Assembly (NCBI GenBank): GCA_947254385.1 | Contig: CAMYCP010000006.1 | Span: 1 to 15,797, forward strand | DNA from: an uncultured Filifactor sp. | GTDB lineage: Bacteria; Bacillota; Clostridia; Peptostreptococcales; Filifactoraceae | DNA length: 15,797 nt | Direction of reading: 5' to 3' | Part shown: in pieces, positions 6,668 through 14,421 of the stretch | Layout of the letters: the number at the start of each line of letters is the position of its first letter | How positions within the stretch are numbered: the first letter of the stretch is position 1 | Notes under the pieces: generated by a model | What the model saw: only the letters and a program-made list of their open reading frames with translations | What the model was told of the DNA's origin: nothing | Database searches by the model: none | Translations under genes and position numbers: made by a program

Positions 6668-6696
6668 TTGACGGTAAGGCTCTTATCGTATAAAAT
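6668..6696 (+). promoter_or_regulatory. Promoter of the methyltransferase gene
   Basis: TTGACG (6668-6673) is followed after 15 bases by TATAAA (6689-6694), or after 17 bases by TAAAAT (6691-6696). The predicted start is near 6702, about 38 bases before the start codon. Confidence 0.6.
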
Positions 6697-6739
6697 TAAA
6701 ATGAATTTATTTTATAAATGTGTTCGGGAGGGGAGAGTT

Positions 6740-7297
6740 ATGGCAAATGAAACTGTTGATAATTACGAAAAATTAGCATCCTGGGGAACATCTTTTTTAA
6801 ATATCAAAAACACGGATTATGTTTTGGATATAGGTTGCGGCAACGGATTGGAAGTAAGGTATCTTTTAAGGAAAGCGGAACTCGTATACGGCCTCGACTC
6901 CTCCAAAGTAAGCCTTGCCGTTGCGGCGGATATAAATAAAAAAGCTATCGATGACGGTCGTTGTGAAATTCTTGAGGGAGATGTGCTCAATCTGCCTTTT
7001 AACGACGACGGTTTGGACGTGGTAACCGCTTTTGAAAGCGTATATTTTTGGGAAGATTTGGATGCCGCTTTTAAAGAGATATACAGGGTTTTAATTCCCG
7101 GAGGGCATCTTTTGATATGCAACGGTTTAAGTCAAAGACAGGATTTGGATGTAAAAAAATGGGCTGAAATGTTGGATTTTGAAATCTACAACACAAAATA
7201 CATGGTTCAGATGTTAAATTTGATAGGCTACAAAGCCGAATATCACGCCGATGAAAAAAGACGTATATGTATTGTGGCTGAAAAAATTAAAGTGTGA
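6740..7297 (+). CDS. Class I SAM-dependent methyltransferase (UbiE/Methyltransf_11 type), substrate unknown
   Basis: This 185-residue protein has a Rossmann methyltransferase core. Motif I reads VLDIGCGNGLEV (28-39) and binds S-adenosylmethionine. An acidic residue at the end of strand 2 follows (VYGLDSS). Next come the GDVLNLPF element, a post-motif AFESVYFW segment and the RVLIPGGHLLI motif typical of this family. The ATG at 6740 is preceded by GGGAGGGGAG (6727-6736). Longer in-frame starts at 6635 and 6701 have no such site, and the 6635 start lies upstream of the predicted promoter. It is monocistronic, between the thrS terminator and a strong bidirectional terminator. Neighbours give no hint of the substrate; small molecules, quinone-like compounds or tellurite-type detoxification are all possible. 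Confidence 0.85.
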   Translation: MANETVDNYEKLASWGTSFLNIKNTDYVLDIGCGNGLEVRYLLRKAELVYGLDSSKVSLAVAADINKKAIDDGRCEILEGDVLNLPFNDDGLDVVTAFESVYFWEDLDAAFKEIYRVLIPGGHLLICNGLSQRQDLDVKKWAEMLDFEIYNTKYMVQMLNLIGYKAEYHADEKRRICIVAEKIKV

Positions 7298-7320
7298 TTT
7301 TTGAAGTAAATCAGTATCAT
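7287..7320 (+). repeat. Partial intergenic repeat, copy D (right-end half)
   Basis: GATTTTTGAAGTAAATCAGTATCAT starting at 7296 resembles the right end of copy B, with 19 of 26 positions matching by eye over 7292-7317 and AAATCAGTAT identical. It overlaps the stop codon of the methyltransferase gene. GATACT is missing here, so this may be a decayed half or chance. Confidence 0.3.
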
Positions 7321-7410
7321 ATGTTTTCGCAAGTTATCGGATTAAGTATATAGCAGAAAAATTTCAGACAATTTTGGATAAAGCGCCGAAAAATTTTATA
7401 CAGTTTGAAT

Positions 7411-7457
7411 AAAAACGCCGAAAAATCATAAATTTTATTGATTTTTCGGCGTTTTTT
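7411..7457. terminator. Strong bidirectional terminator between methyltransferase and rny
   Basis: A perfect 18-pair stem (7411-7428 with 7439-7456) has a ten-base loop. Its core is CGCCGAAAAATCA/TGATTTTTCGGCG. A-runs and T-runs flank it on both sides, so it can end both converging transcripts. A second copy of the left arm, GCGCCGAAAAATTTTAT, stands at 7383-7399. Confidence 0.93.
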
Positions 7458-7477
7458 AATATAAAAATTATTGAAAC

Positions 7478-9076
7478 TTATTTTGCATAATCTACCGCTC
7501 TGGTTTCACGAATTATGCTGATTTTAATTTGTCCCGGATATTCCATTTCCGATTCGATTTTTTGTTTAACTTCCCTTGCAAGCATCGGTAAATACACGTC
7601 GTCGATTTTTTCGGGTTGAACCATTATTCTTACTTCTCTGCCCGCTTGTATCGCATACGATTTTTCTATACCTTCAAATGAATTTGCAATCTCTTCGAGT
7701 TTTTCAAGGCGCTTGATATAAGCCTCCAGAGTTTCTCCCCGTGCGCCGGGTCTTGCCGCGGATATGATATCCGCCGCCGTTACAATGACCGCCTCAACGC
7801 TTCTCGGTTCGTAATCACCGTGATGAGTTGACATGGCGTGGATTACCTCTTCCGATTCTTTATATCGTTTTAAAAGATCCATACCTATTTCAACATGGGT
7901 GCCTTCCATTTCATGATCCATGGCTTTCCCTATGTCATGGAGCAGCCCTGCACGTTTTGCGATTTTTATGTCCGCTCCGAGTTCAGCCGCAATGGCGGCG
8001 CATATATGTGATATTTCAACCGAATGTTGAAGTACATTTTGTCCGTAACTTGTGCGGAATTTAAGTTTACCCAGGAGTTTTATAAGTTCGGGGTGCATAC
8101 CGTAAATACCGGTTTCAAATACGGCTTTTTCTCCCGCCTCCTTGATTATACGCATGACTTCTTCTTTAGCTTTTTCAACGGTTTCTTCAATTCGAGCGGG
8201 ATGAATCCTGCCGTCTGCAATCAGTTTCTCCAGAGTTATACGTGCAACTTCACGTCTTATGGGATCGAATGAAGAAAGCACTACCGCCTCCGGAGTATCG
8301 TCTATTATAAAATCGACACCCGTCAAGCTTTCAAGCGAACGTATGTTTCTCCCCTCACGCCCGATAATTCTGCCTTTCATATCGTCGCTCGGCAAAGTCA
8401 CAACGCTTACGGTAGTTTCTGCAACCGTATCGGAAGCGCATTTTTGAATGGCGTAAGCCGTTATCCACTGCGCTTTTTTCTCAGAGACTTCCTTAGCTTC
8501 TTCTTCTCTTTCTTTTATCATGACTGCCATATCATACTTTACCTGCTTTTCAGCATTTGATAAAATCTGATTTTTTGCTTCTTCAACCGATAAATTGGAG
8601 ATACTTTCCAGCTTTAAAATTTGATTTTGTTTTATTTCTTCAATTGCCGCTTCTTTTTCTTCTATTGATTTCAATTTGGCGTTATATTTTGTTTCTTTGT
8701 TTTCCAGTTGATTTAATTTTTTATCTAAAGCGGATTCTTTCTGTACTACTCTGTCCTCATATTTTTGAAGTTCGCTGCGTCTTTGATTGTACTCTCTTTC
8801 CGCATCAATTTTTATTTTATGAGATTCTTCCTTCGCTTCAATTAACTTATCTTTTCTTTGAGCTTCGGCATCTTTGATTATGTTTTCAGCCTCTTTTCCG
8901 GCATCTTCAAGTCTGTCGTCCGCTCTTTTCAAAATATCTGCGGCTACATTTTCAGCCTGATGAATTTTACCTTCGGCTATATTCTTTCTTATCAAAAATC
9001 CGACTATAACGCCGGCAACAGCTAATAAAATATTTATTATTACATTTATAGGATTAATATTTGTCACCTCCTTCAA
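7478..9076 (-). CDS. rny: Ribonuclease Y
   Basis: RNase Y is the membrane-anchored endoribonuclease that starts mRNA decay in many Bacillota. Residue numbers here count from the TTG at 9076. One transmembrane segment lies at about 12-29 ([19 protein letters not shown]). A long charged coiled coil spans about 35-205. The KH domain carries [10 protein letters not shown] (235-244) and an IDDTPEAV segment. The HD domain has the HSVEIS segment (351-356), the catalytic LLHDIGK motif (378-384) and the THHGDYEP segment (417-424). Length, about 526-532 residues, is normal. The start is uncertain: TTG at 9076 has no ribosome binding site upstream, whereas a perfect AAGGAGG lies at 9073-9067, inside the next two or three codons. 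That site is 8 bases before an in-frame ATT at 9058, which may be the true start (526 residues). GTG at 9067 overlaps the site and is unlikely. The coordinates given are the longest frame. Confidence 0.96.
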   Translation of the reverse strand: MKEVTNINPINVIINILLAVAGVIVGFLIRKNIAEGKIHQAENVAADILKRADDRLEDAGKEAENIIKDAEAQRKDKLIEAKEESHKIKIDAEREYNQRRSELQKYEDRVVQKESALDKKLNQLENKETKYNAKLKSIEEKEAAIEEIKQNQILKLESISNLSVEEAKNQILSNAEKQVKYDMAVMIKEREEEAKEVSEKKAQWITAYAIQKCASDTVAETTVSVVTLPSDDMKGRIIGREGRNIRSLESLTGVDFIIDDTPEAVVLSSFDPIRREVARITLEKLIADGRIHPARIEETVEKAKEEVMRIIKEAGEKAVFETGIYGMHPELIKLLGKLKFRTSYGQNVLQHSVEISHICAAIAAELGADIKIAKRAGLLHDIGKAMDHEMEGTHVEIGMDLLKRYKESEEVIHAMSTHHGDYEPRSVEAVIVTAADIISAARPGARGETLEAYIKRLEKLEEIANSFEGIEKSYAIQAGREVRIMVQPEKIDDVYLPMLAREVKQKIESEMEYPGQIKISIIRETRAVDYAK

Positions 9077-9086
9077 TTTGAATTTT

Positions 9087-9122
9087 ATCGGGTAAACTTC
9101 AAATTTTAAGATTTAACCCGAT
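9087..9122 (-). promoter_or_regulatory. Leader hairpin upstream of rny
   Basis: In the predicted 100-base leader, ATCGGGT and ACCCGAT arms (9116-9122 with 9087-9093) plus flanking TAAA/TTTA pairs form a stem. It ends 14 bases before the Shine-Dalgarno. It lacks a proper T-run after the stem, so it is more likely an mRNA stability or translation element than a terminator. Confidence 0.4.
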
Positions 9123-9180
9123 TTTAACAAAAAACATAACATAAATATACGGAAACTTCCGATTCTTTATATTATTTTAT

Positions 9181-9209
9181 ATAATAATTGTAAATTAAAC
9201 TTATGTCAA
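9181..9209 (-). promoter_or_regulatory. rny promoter
   Basis: A perfect -35 TTGACA (9209-9204) and TATTAT -10 (9186-9181) are separated by 17 bases. The predicted start is near 9174. The -35 box overlaps the terminal TGA of the Doc/Fic remnant. Confidence 0.75.
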
Positions 9210-9388
9210 TTATAAATTATAAGTGCAAGCATAATATGAGTACCTGTTCTTTTGTTGCCGTCAATAAAGGGATGGTTGGAAATGATACCGAAGCCGAGTC
9301 TTGCGGCTTTTTGATAAATGGAAGGGAAGATATCCTGTCCGCCAAAGCTCTGAAATGGAGCGGCAAGAGCCGACTCATAAAAAAAAGT
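9206..9388 (-). pseudogene. Fic/Doc family toxin remnant
   Basis: Reading the minus strand from 9388 to 9206 gives about 60 residues. They contain ESALAAPFQSFGGQD, then a KAARLGFGII helix, then the Fic motif HPFIDGNKRTG. This is the central core of the Doc/death-on-curing branch of Fic proteins, which modify target proteins with a phosphate or nucleotide. The fragment has no start codon or N-terminal region, opens right after a TAA stop, and ends in TGA just after the conserved MLALIIYN helix. Past that TGA the frame reads HKFNLQ, which resembles the expected continuation of a Doc protein, so the TGA may be a nonsense mutation. A run of eight T (9379-9386) near the 5' end could be a frameshift: with seven T, the frame joins upstream codons reading DFTDKINFF to YESALAAP. 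No partner antitoxin is seen. Not expected to make a functional toxin. Confidence 0.82.
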
Positions 9389-9508
9389 TTATTTTATCCG
9401 TAAAATCAAAGTGTTGTGATACTTATAAACTTTAAACGACATTTTATTTGTACACTTTTATTTTTTCTATTGGCGGTAACAAAATTTATATTTTTTTATT
9501 TAAAATCG

Positions 9509-9537
9509 TTGACAAATCCAAAATGAAAGGGTAATAT
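9509..9537 (+). promoter_or_regulatory. Promoter of the hrcA heat-shock operon
   Basis: A perfect -35 TTGACA (9509-9514) and TAATAT (9532-9537) are separated by 17 bases. The predicted start is near 9544, directly in front of the CIRCE element, the standard vegetative-promoter plus CIRCE layout. Confidence 0.8.
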
Positions 9538-9547
9538 ATAATATAGG

Positions 9548-9574
9548 TTAGCGCTCAACGTGATAGAGTGCTAA
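9548..9574 (+). promoter_or_regulatory. CIRCE operator (HrcA binding site)
   Basis: Arms TTAGCGCTC (9548-9556) and GAGTGCTAA (9566-9574) are separated by nine bases. This matches the CIRCE consensus with one change in the left arm (GCGCTC for GCACTC). HrcA should bind here and repress its own operon, with GroE as the known co-factor of HrcA folding in other Bacillota. Confidence 0.97.
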
Positions 9575-9598
9575 CAACAAAACGCAAAGGAGGGTGTT

Positions 9599-10621
9599 AT
9601 GAAAAAAGAACTTTCGGAACGCAAAAGACGTATTTTACAGTTTATAATTCAAGAGTATATTTTAACCGCCGAACCTATCGGGTCACGTACGATTTCCAAA
9701 AAAAACGGGCTGGACGTGTCGGCGGCTACAATCAGAAATGAGATGTCGGATCTTGAAGACTTGGGTCTTTTGATACAACCGTACACTTCAGCGGGACGTA
9801 TTCCGTCCGGTGATGCGTACAAAATTTATGTAAGCGAAATGAATTCTCCGGATACTTTGAGTGAAAAAGAAAAGCAAATAATAGAAAAACGTCTTCAAGC
9901 AAATGTGGACGAAGTGGAAGATCTTTTAAACGAATCCTTGCGAATAATATCGCGTCTTACGGGGTATACATCCATAGGCGTAACAGGTATTGAAGAAAAA
10001 GTTAAAATACGTTCCGTATCGTTGGTTTCAATAGAACCTAAGAGTGTGGTGGCCGTGTTGATTTCCGAAAAAGGCGACACTAAAAGCGACATATTGCATT
10101 TAAATCGTGAGGTGGATAAGGAAAATCTCGCTTTGATATCGGATCTTATAAATGAACGTTTGACCGGAAAGTATTATAGCGACATAGATGAGGGTATATT
10201 TCAATATATAAAGGGTAGGATAAATGAATACGGCGAAGTGCTGGACGATTTGCTGAAATTTTTAAAAGACAATTCGGAAAAAAATAAAAAAGCTACTTTG
10301 ATTTTATCCGGAGCTGCAAATATGCTCAATCACCCCGAATTTAACAACGTAGATAAGGCGAAGACAATTTTGGAATTTATGGGAGAAAAAGAAAATCTGA
10401 AGGATTTGTTCTCTGAAAAGGGTATAGAAAAGAACAATATAAACATAGTGATAGGAAATAACACGTCGGACGGCATACTGCACGACTGTTCGGTTATAAC
10501 GGCGGACTATGAAGTGGGAAAGGTCGGTATAATCGGCCCTACCCGAATGAATTACGGCAGAGTGCTTGCGGTAATGAATTTTATAACGCAGAAAATCAAC
10601 AATATTTTAAACGATTCATAA
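9599..10621 (+). CDS. hrcA: Heat-inducible transcription repressor HrcA
   Basis: This 340-residue repressor of class I heat-shock genes has an N-terminal winged helix at about 8-60 (RKRRILQFIIQEYI, then SAATIRNEMSDLEDLGL). Next is the family hallmark TSAGRIPS at 63-70; the usual PHTSAGRIPT motif here reads PYTSAGRIPS. A GAF-like dimerisation core follows. The conserved C-terminal block runs from NHPEFNNVDKAKTILEF through IGPTRMNYGRVLAVMNFI. Ribosome binding site AAAGGAGGG (9586-9594). First gene of the hrcA-grpE-dnaK-dnaJ operon and controlled by the CIRCE element 25 bases upstream of its start. Confidence 0.96.
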   Translation: MKKELSERKRRILQFIIQEYILTAEPIGSRTISKKNGLDVSAATIRNEMSDLEDLGLLIQPYTSAGRIPSGDAYKIYVSEMNSPDTLSEKEKQIIEKRLQANVDEVEDLLNESLRIISRLTGYTSIGVTGIEEKVKIRSVSLVSIEPKSVVAVLISEKGDTKSDILHLNREVDKENLALISDLINERLTGKYYSDIDEGIFQYIKGRINEYGEVLDDLLKFLKDNSEKNKKATLILSGAANMLNHPEFNNVDKAKTILEFMGEKENLKDLFSEKGIEKNNINIVIGNNTSDGILHDCSVITADYEVGKVGIIGPTRMNYGRVLAVMNFITQKINNILNDS

Positions 10622-10639
10622 TTTAAGGAGGGTATTTGA

Positions 10640-11152
10640 TTGGATAAAGATGATATGCTGAAAACCGAAGAAGGTATGGAAAAATCGGAAGAGGCGAAAA
10701 GCAAGGAAGAAAATACGGAAAAAACTTCAGTCGATGAAAATCAAAGAATTGAGGAACTTGAGGACAAACTCAAACGTACACAGGCGGAATTTATAAATTT
10801 CAAGCGTCGTACGGAAAAAGAAAAGGAGAGCATTTCATTTCTTGCAAATGAAAAAATCGTACTTGAGCTGTTACAGGTTATAGATAATTTTGAACGGGGA
10901 CTCGATGCGATAGAAGACAAGGAAAGTCAAATATATAAAGGTATGGATTTAATTTATAAACAACTGATTAAACTTCTTACGGATCATCAGGTTCAAAAAA
11001 TAGATACAGAAATTCCGTTCGATCCGAATTTGCACCATGCAGTGCTTCAAGGCGAAGGAAAAAGCAAAGATGAAATCATGGAAGTTTTTCAAAAAGGATA
11101 CACGATGGCGGGTAAAGTGATTCGCGCCGCAATGGTAAAGGTATCCAAATAA
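10640..11152 (+). CDS. grpE: Nucleotide exchange factor GrpE
   Basis: This 170-residue co-chaperone speeds ADP release from DnaK. An acidic, disordered N-terminus (1-33) leads into a long coiled-coil helix with RTQAEFINFKRRTEKEK (46-62). The four-helix region LLQVIDNFERGLDA (77-90) and the C-terminal beta domain ending GYTMAGKVIRAAMVKV follow. The start is TTG at 10640: AAGGAGGG (10625-10632) stands seven bases upstream, while the next in-frame ATG at 10655 is too far from it. It lies 18 bases after hrcA. Confidence 0.95.
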   Translation: MDKDDMLKTEEGMEKSEEAKSKEENTEKTSVDENQRIEELEDKLKRTQAEFINFKRRTEKEKESISFLANEKIVLELLQVIDNFERGLDAIEDKESQIYKGMDLIYKQLIKLLTDHQVQKIDTEIPFDPNLHHAVLQGEGKSKDEIMEVFQKGYTMAGKVIRAAMVKVSK

Positions 11153-11170
11153 TTATAGGAGGAATTTAAT

Positions 11171-13027
11171 ATGGCGAAAACAATAGGTATAGATTTAGGT
11201 ACTACAAATTCATGTGTAGCGGTACTTGAAGGCGGAGAACCCGTAATTATCCCGAATATCGAAGGAATGCGCACCACACCGTCGGTTGTTGCATTTTCAA
11301 AAGACGGGGAAAGAATAGTCGGAGAACCGGCAAAAAGACAAGCCGTAACTAATCCGGAACGTACAATAACTTCAATCAAAAGAAAAATGGGCAGCGACTA
11401 TAAAATAACTATCGACGGCAAGGCGTACACTCCACAGGATATATCTGCAATCATTCTGCAAAAGCTCAAAGCCGATGCGGAAAGTTATCTCGGAGATACG
11501 GTTACCGATGCGGTAATAACCGTGCCTGCTTATTTTACCGATGCACAAAGACAAGCGACCAAAGACGCCGGAAAAATAGCCGGTTTAAATGTAAAACGTA
11601 TTATAAACGAACCTACCGCCGCATCAATTGCATACGGTTTTGAAAAAGATAATATAGATGAAAAAATATTGGTATTCGACTTAGGCGGCGGAACTTTCGA
11701 CGTTTCCGTACTTGAAATTGCCGACGGTACATTTGAAGTACTCGCAACCAACGGCAACAATCACTTAGGCGGCGACGATTTCGACAATATATTGGTAGAT
11801 TACATCGCCAAAGACTTTCAAGCAAAAGAAGGAGTAGACTTAAAAGCCGACAAAGTAAGCCTGCAAAGACTGAGAGATGCCGCTGAAAAAGCTAAAAAAG
11901 AGCTTTCCTCAACCATGACCACAAATATCAACCTGCCGTTTATAACCGCAAATGCCTCAGGCCCCAAACACTTAAACATGGATCTTACACGTGCGAAATT
12001 TGATGAACTCACACATGAACTTGTAAATAAAACTATGGATCCGATGAAAAAAGCTATGGACGATGCCAAACTTTCCCCGTCGGAAATTAACAAAGTAATC
12101 CTTGTAGGCGGTTCTACACGTATTCCGGCAGTTCAGGAAACGGTTAAGAAATTTTTAGGAAAAGAACCTCACAAAGGAATAAATCCCGATGAATGTGTCG
12201 CTTTAGGTGCGGCAGTACAAGGCGGGGTTTTGACAGGTGAAGTAAATGATATTCTGCTTCTTGACGTTACCCCGCTTTCACTGGGACTTGAAACCTTAGG
12301 AGGAGTTTTCACCAAAATAATTGAACGCAACACCACCATTCCGACCAAAAAATCGCAAGTTTTCTCAACCGCCGCCGACAATCAAACTGCTGTAGACATC
12401 CACATACTACAAGGTGAACGTCCCATGGCATCCGACAACGTAAGTTTAGGAAATTTCCAACTCAACAACATTCCGCCCGCACCGCGCGGAGTACCTCAAA
12501 TCGAAGTAACGTTCGATATAGATGCCAACGGTATAGTAAACGTCAAGGCGAAAGACCTGGGTACCGGTAAAGAACAGGCTATAACCATAACATCTTCCTC
12601 CAACCTTTCAAACGATGAAATAGAAAAGAAAGTTAAAGAGGCTGAAATGTACGCCGCAGAAGACAAAAAGAAAAAAGAAAAAATGGACGCTTTAAATCAA
12701 GCCGAAACGACAGTATATCAAACCGAAAAAACTCTCAAAGAATTAGGCGACAAAGTAACCGAACAAGAAAAGAAATCAGTTGAAGAAGAAATAGAAAAAT
12801 TAAAGAAAGTAAAAGACGACAAAGATGCCGATTCTGAAAAAATACGTGCCGCAATAGATGCGGTAATGAATAAATTTCAACCGATATCTACACGTATATA
12901 CCAAGAGGCGGCAAAAGCACAGGAGGCAAACAAACAAGATACTCCTAATGAAAGCGGTGCTGAAAAAAAAGATGACAATGTAGTCGATGCCGAATATGAA
13001 GAAGTTGACAAGGATAAAAAAGATTGA
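11171..13027 (+). CDS. dnaK: Chaperone DnaK (Hsp70)
   Basis: This 618-residue ATP-dependent chaperone binds unfolded hydrophobic segments. The nucleotide-binding domain (about 1-360) has [11 protein letters not shown] (6-16), [13 protein letters not shown] (144-156) and the phosphate loop [11 protein letters not shown] (169-179). It lacks the insertion near residue 80 found in Gram-negative DnaK, as is usual for Bacillota. The substrate-binding beta domain and charged helical lid follow. The acidic tail includes [10 protein letters not shown], the typical C-terminal motif. Ribosome binding site AGGAGG is at 11158-11163. Gap of 18 bases from grpE. Confidence 0.98.
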   Translation: MAKTIGIDLGTTNSCVAVLEGGEPVIIPNIEGMRTTPSVVAFSKDGERIVGEPAKRQAVTNPERTITSIKRKMGSDYKITIDGKAYTPQDISAIILQKLKADAESYLGDTVTDAVITVPAYFTDAQRQATKDAGKIAGLNVKRIINEPTAASIAYGFEKDNIDEKILVFDLGGGTFDVSVLEIADGTFEVLATNGNNHLGGDDFDNILVDYIAKDFQAKEGVDLKADKVSLQRLRDAAEKAKKELSSTMTTNINLPFITANASGPKHLNMDLTRAKFDELTHELVNKTMDPMKKAMDDAKLSPSEINKVILVGGSTRIPAVQETVKKFLGKEPHKGINPDECVALGAAVQGGVLTGEVNDILLLDVTPLSLGLETLGGVFTKIIERNTTIPTKKSQVFSTAADNQTAVDIHILQGERPMASDNVSLGNFQLNNIPPAPRGVPQIEVTFDIDANGIVNVKAKDLGTGKEQAITITSSSNLSNDEIEKKVKEAEMYAAEDKKKKEKMDALNQAETTVYQTEKTLKELGDKVTEQEKKSVEEEIEKLKKVKDDKDADSEKIRAAIDAVMNKFQPISTRIYQEAAKAQEANKQDTPNESGAEKKDDNVVDAEYEEVDKDKKD

Positions 13028-13062
13028 TACAGCGCATTTTACCGAATATCGGAGATGAATAA

Positions 13063-14202
13063 ATGGAAAAAAGAGATTATTATGAAGTGCTCGGCATAGA
13101 CAAAAACGCTACCGAACAGGACATAAAAAAAGCGTACCGCAAGCTCGCAATGAAATATCACCCGGATAGAAACCCCGGAAATAAAGAGGCGGAAGAAAAA
13201 TTTAAAGAAGTGAACGAAGCCTATCAAGTGCTTTCGGATACAAGTAAACGTCAAACATACGATCAATTCGGCCATGCCGGGTTCGATCAAACGGGCGGAG
13301 GATATTCAGGCGGATATTCGGGCGCGGGGTTCGGCGGTTTTTCCGATATTTTCGGTGATATTTTCGACGATATGTTCACAAGCGGAGCCGGAAGAGGAAG
13401 ACGTCGCAACATTCCCGAAAAAGGCGACGACTTAAAATACTCTTTAAGAGTGGATTTTAAAGATGCGGCATTCGGCAAAGAAGAAGAGATTAAAATCAAG
13501 CGCCATATTGAATGTGACAACTGTCACGGGACGGGTGCAAAACCCGGCACAACGCCCAAGACCTGCACCAAATGTCACGGCAGCGGAATGGTACAATCAC
13601 AGGTAAAAACCCCGTTTGGCGTCATGATGCAGACATCAACCTGTCCGATATGCCATGGAGAAGGTACGATAATAGAAAACAAATGTCCTAAATGTAACGG
13701 CAACAAAACCATACCGGAACAAAAGACCGTAACGGTAAAAATCCCCGCCGGTGTGGAAGACGGCATGCTCCTTAGAGTGAGCGGTCAAGGTGAACCCGGC
13801 AAACGCGGAGGGCCGACGGGAGATCTTTTGATAAAAATAAAGATAAAACCCGATGAAATATTTGAAAGAGAAGGCAACACGGTATGGCTCGATATGCCGG
13901 TATCGTTCACGCAAGCGGCGTTAGGAGATGAACTCACTGTTCCCACAATAGACGGAGAGGTGAAATATAAACTCCCCGAAGGCACGCAAAGCGGTACGGT
14001 ATTCAGACTGAAAGACAAAGGTATTCCGTATTTGGGATCTAAAGGCAGAGGAGATCAAAAGGTGAGAATACACGTACAAGTACCTAAAAAACTCACCGAC
14101 AAACAAAAACAACTACTCAGATCTTACGCGGCGGAACTTGGAGAAGAAGTATCGGAAGAGCCTAAAAGTTTTTGGAAAAAACTTAAAGACGCACTGGACT
14201 GA
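13063..14202 (+). CDS. dnaJ: Chaperone DnaJ (Hsp40)
   Basis: This 379-residue co-chaperone stimulates the DnaK ATPase and delivers substrates. The J domain (1-70) has the essential HPD at 33-35. A Gly/Phe-rich region spans about 72-112. The zinc domain (about 151-215) has four CxxC repeats at 151, 168, 194 and 208. The first three are full CxxCxGxG; the fourth reads CPKCNGNK, with Lys for the last Gly. Two C-terminal beta domains and a short tail follow. GGAG precedes the start. It is 35 bases after dnaK and the last gene before the operon terminator. Confidence 0.97.
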   Translation: MEKRDYYEVLGIDKNATEQDIKKAYRKLAMKYHPDRNPGNKEAEEKFKEVNEAYQVLSDTSKRQTYDQFGHAGFDQTGGGYSGGYSGAGFGGFSDIFGDIFDDMFTSGAGRGRRRNIPEKGDDLKYSLRVDFKDAAFGKEEEIKIKRHIECDNCHGTGAKPGTTPKTCTKCHGSGMVQSQVKTPFGVMMQTSTCPICHGEGTIIENKCPKCNGNKTIPEQKTVTVKIPAGVEDGMLLRVSGQGEPGKRGGPTGDLLIKIKIKPDEIFEREGNTVWLDMPVSFTQAALGDELTVPTIDGEVKYKLPEGTQSGTVFRLKDKGIPYLGSKGRGDQKVRIHVQVPKKLTDKQKQLLRSYAAELGEEVSEEPKSFWKKLKDALD

Positions 14203-14226
14203 AAAATTATAAATCGTTTATAGCGC

Positions 14227-14270
14227 AAAACCTCTTAATTTCGTTTAAAACACGAAGTTAAGAGGTTTTT
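14227..14270 (+). terminator. Terminator of the heat-shock operon
   Basis: An 18-position stem (14227-14244 with 14252-14269) has one mismatch and a seven-base loop. Its core is ACCTCTTAA/TTAAGAGGT, flanked by A and T runs. It lies 24 bases after dnaJ. Confidence 0.93.
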
Positions 14271-14286
14271 ATATTACATAAAAATA

Positions 14287-14295
14287 TGCTATAAT
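14287..14295 (+). promoter_or_regulatory. Extended -10 promoter of the MBOAT gene
   Basis: TATAAT (14290-14295) is preceded by TG one base upstream (14287-14288), an extended -10. No clear -35 is seen. The predicted start near 14302 leaves a leader of about 120 bases that contains repeat copy C. Confidence 0.6.
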
Positions 14296-14352
14296 TTTTT
14301 AATCGAAAATATTTAAGCTACATAAAAAATTGCGGTATTTTTTTGTTTTTGC

Positions 14353-14381
14353 ATACTGAATTTTTAAAAGCAGGAAGTATC
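14353..14381 (-). repeat. Intergenic repeat right-end block, copy C (reverse orientation)
   Basis: On the minus strand this reads GATACT-N17-CAGTAT, the block shared by copies A and B, with TTTTAA in the same place inside. No convincing left-end block was found next to it. It lies in the predicted leader of the MBOAT gene. Confidence 0.45.
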
Positions 14382-14421
14382 ACTAAATTAAATAAGCTGT
14401 TAACTACATTTTGGAGGAATT

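Noticed and set aside
9150-9161. CGGAAACTTCCG short palindrome in the rny leader
   Set aside because: The loop would be only two bases, too tight for a hairpin, and no second copy was found to support an operator.
9203-9403. Plus-strand frame of 66 codons
   Set aside because: It has no ribosome binding site, and the opposite strand of the same bases encodes recognisable Fic/Doc motifs, so this frame is the antisense shadow of the toxin remnant.
13575-13766. Minus-strand frames across dnaJ and dnaK
   Set aside because: They are antisense to strongly conserved chaperone genes and have no ribosome binding sites or motifs.
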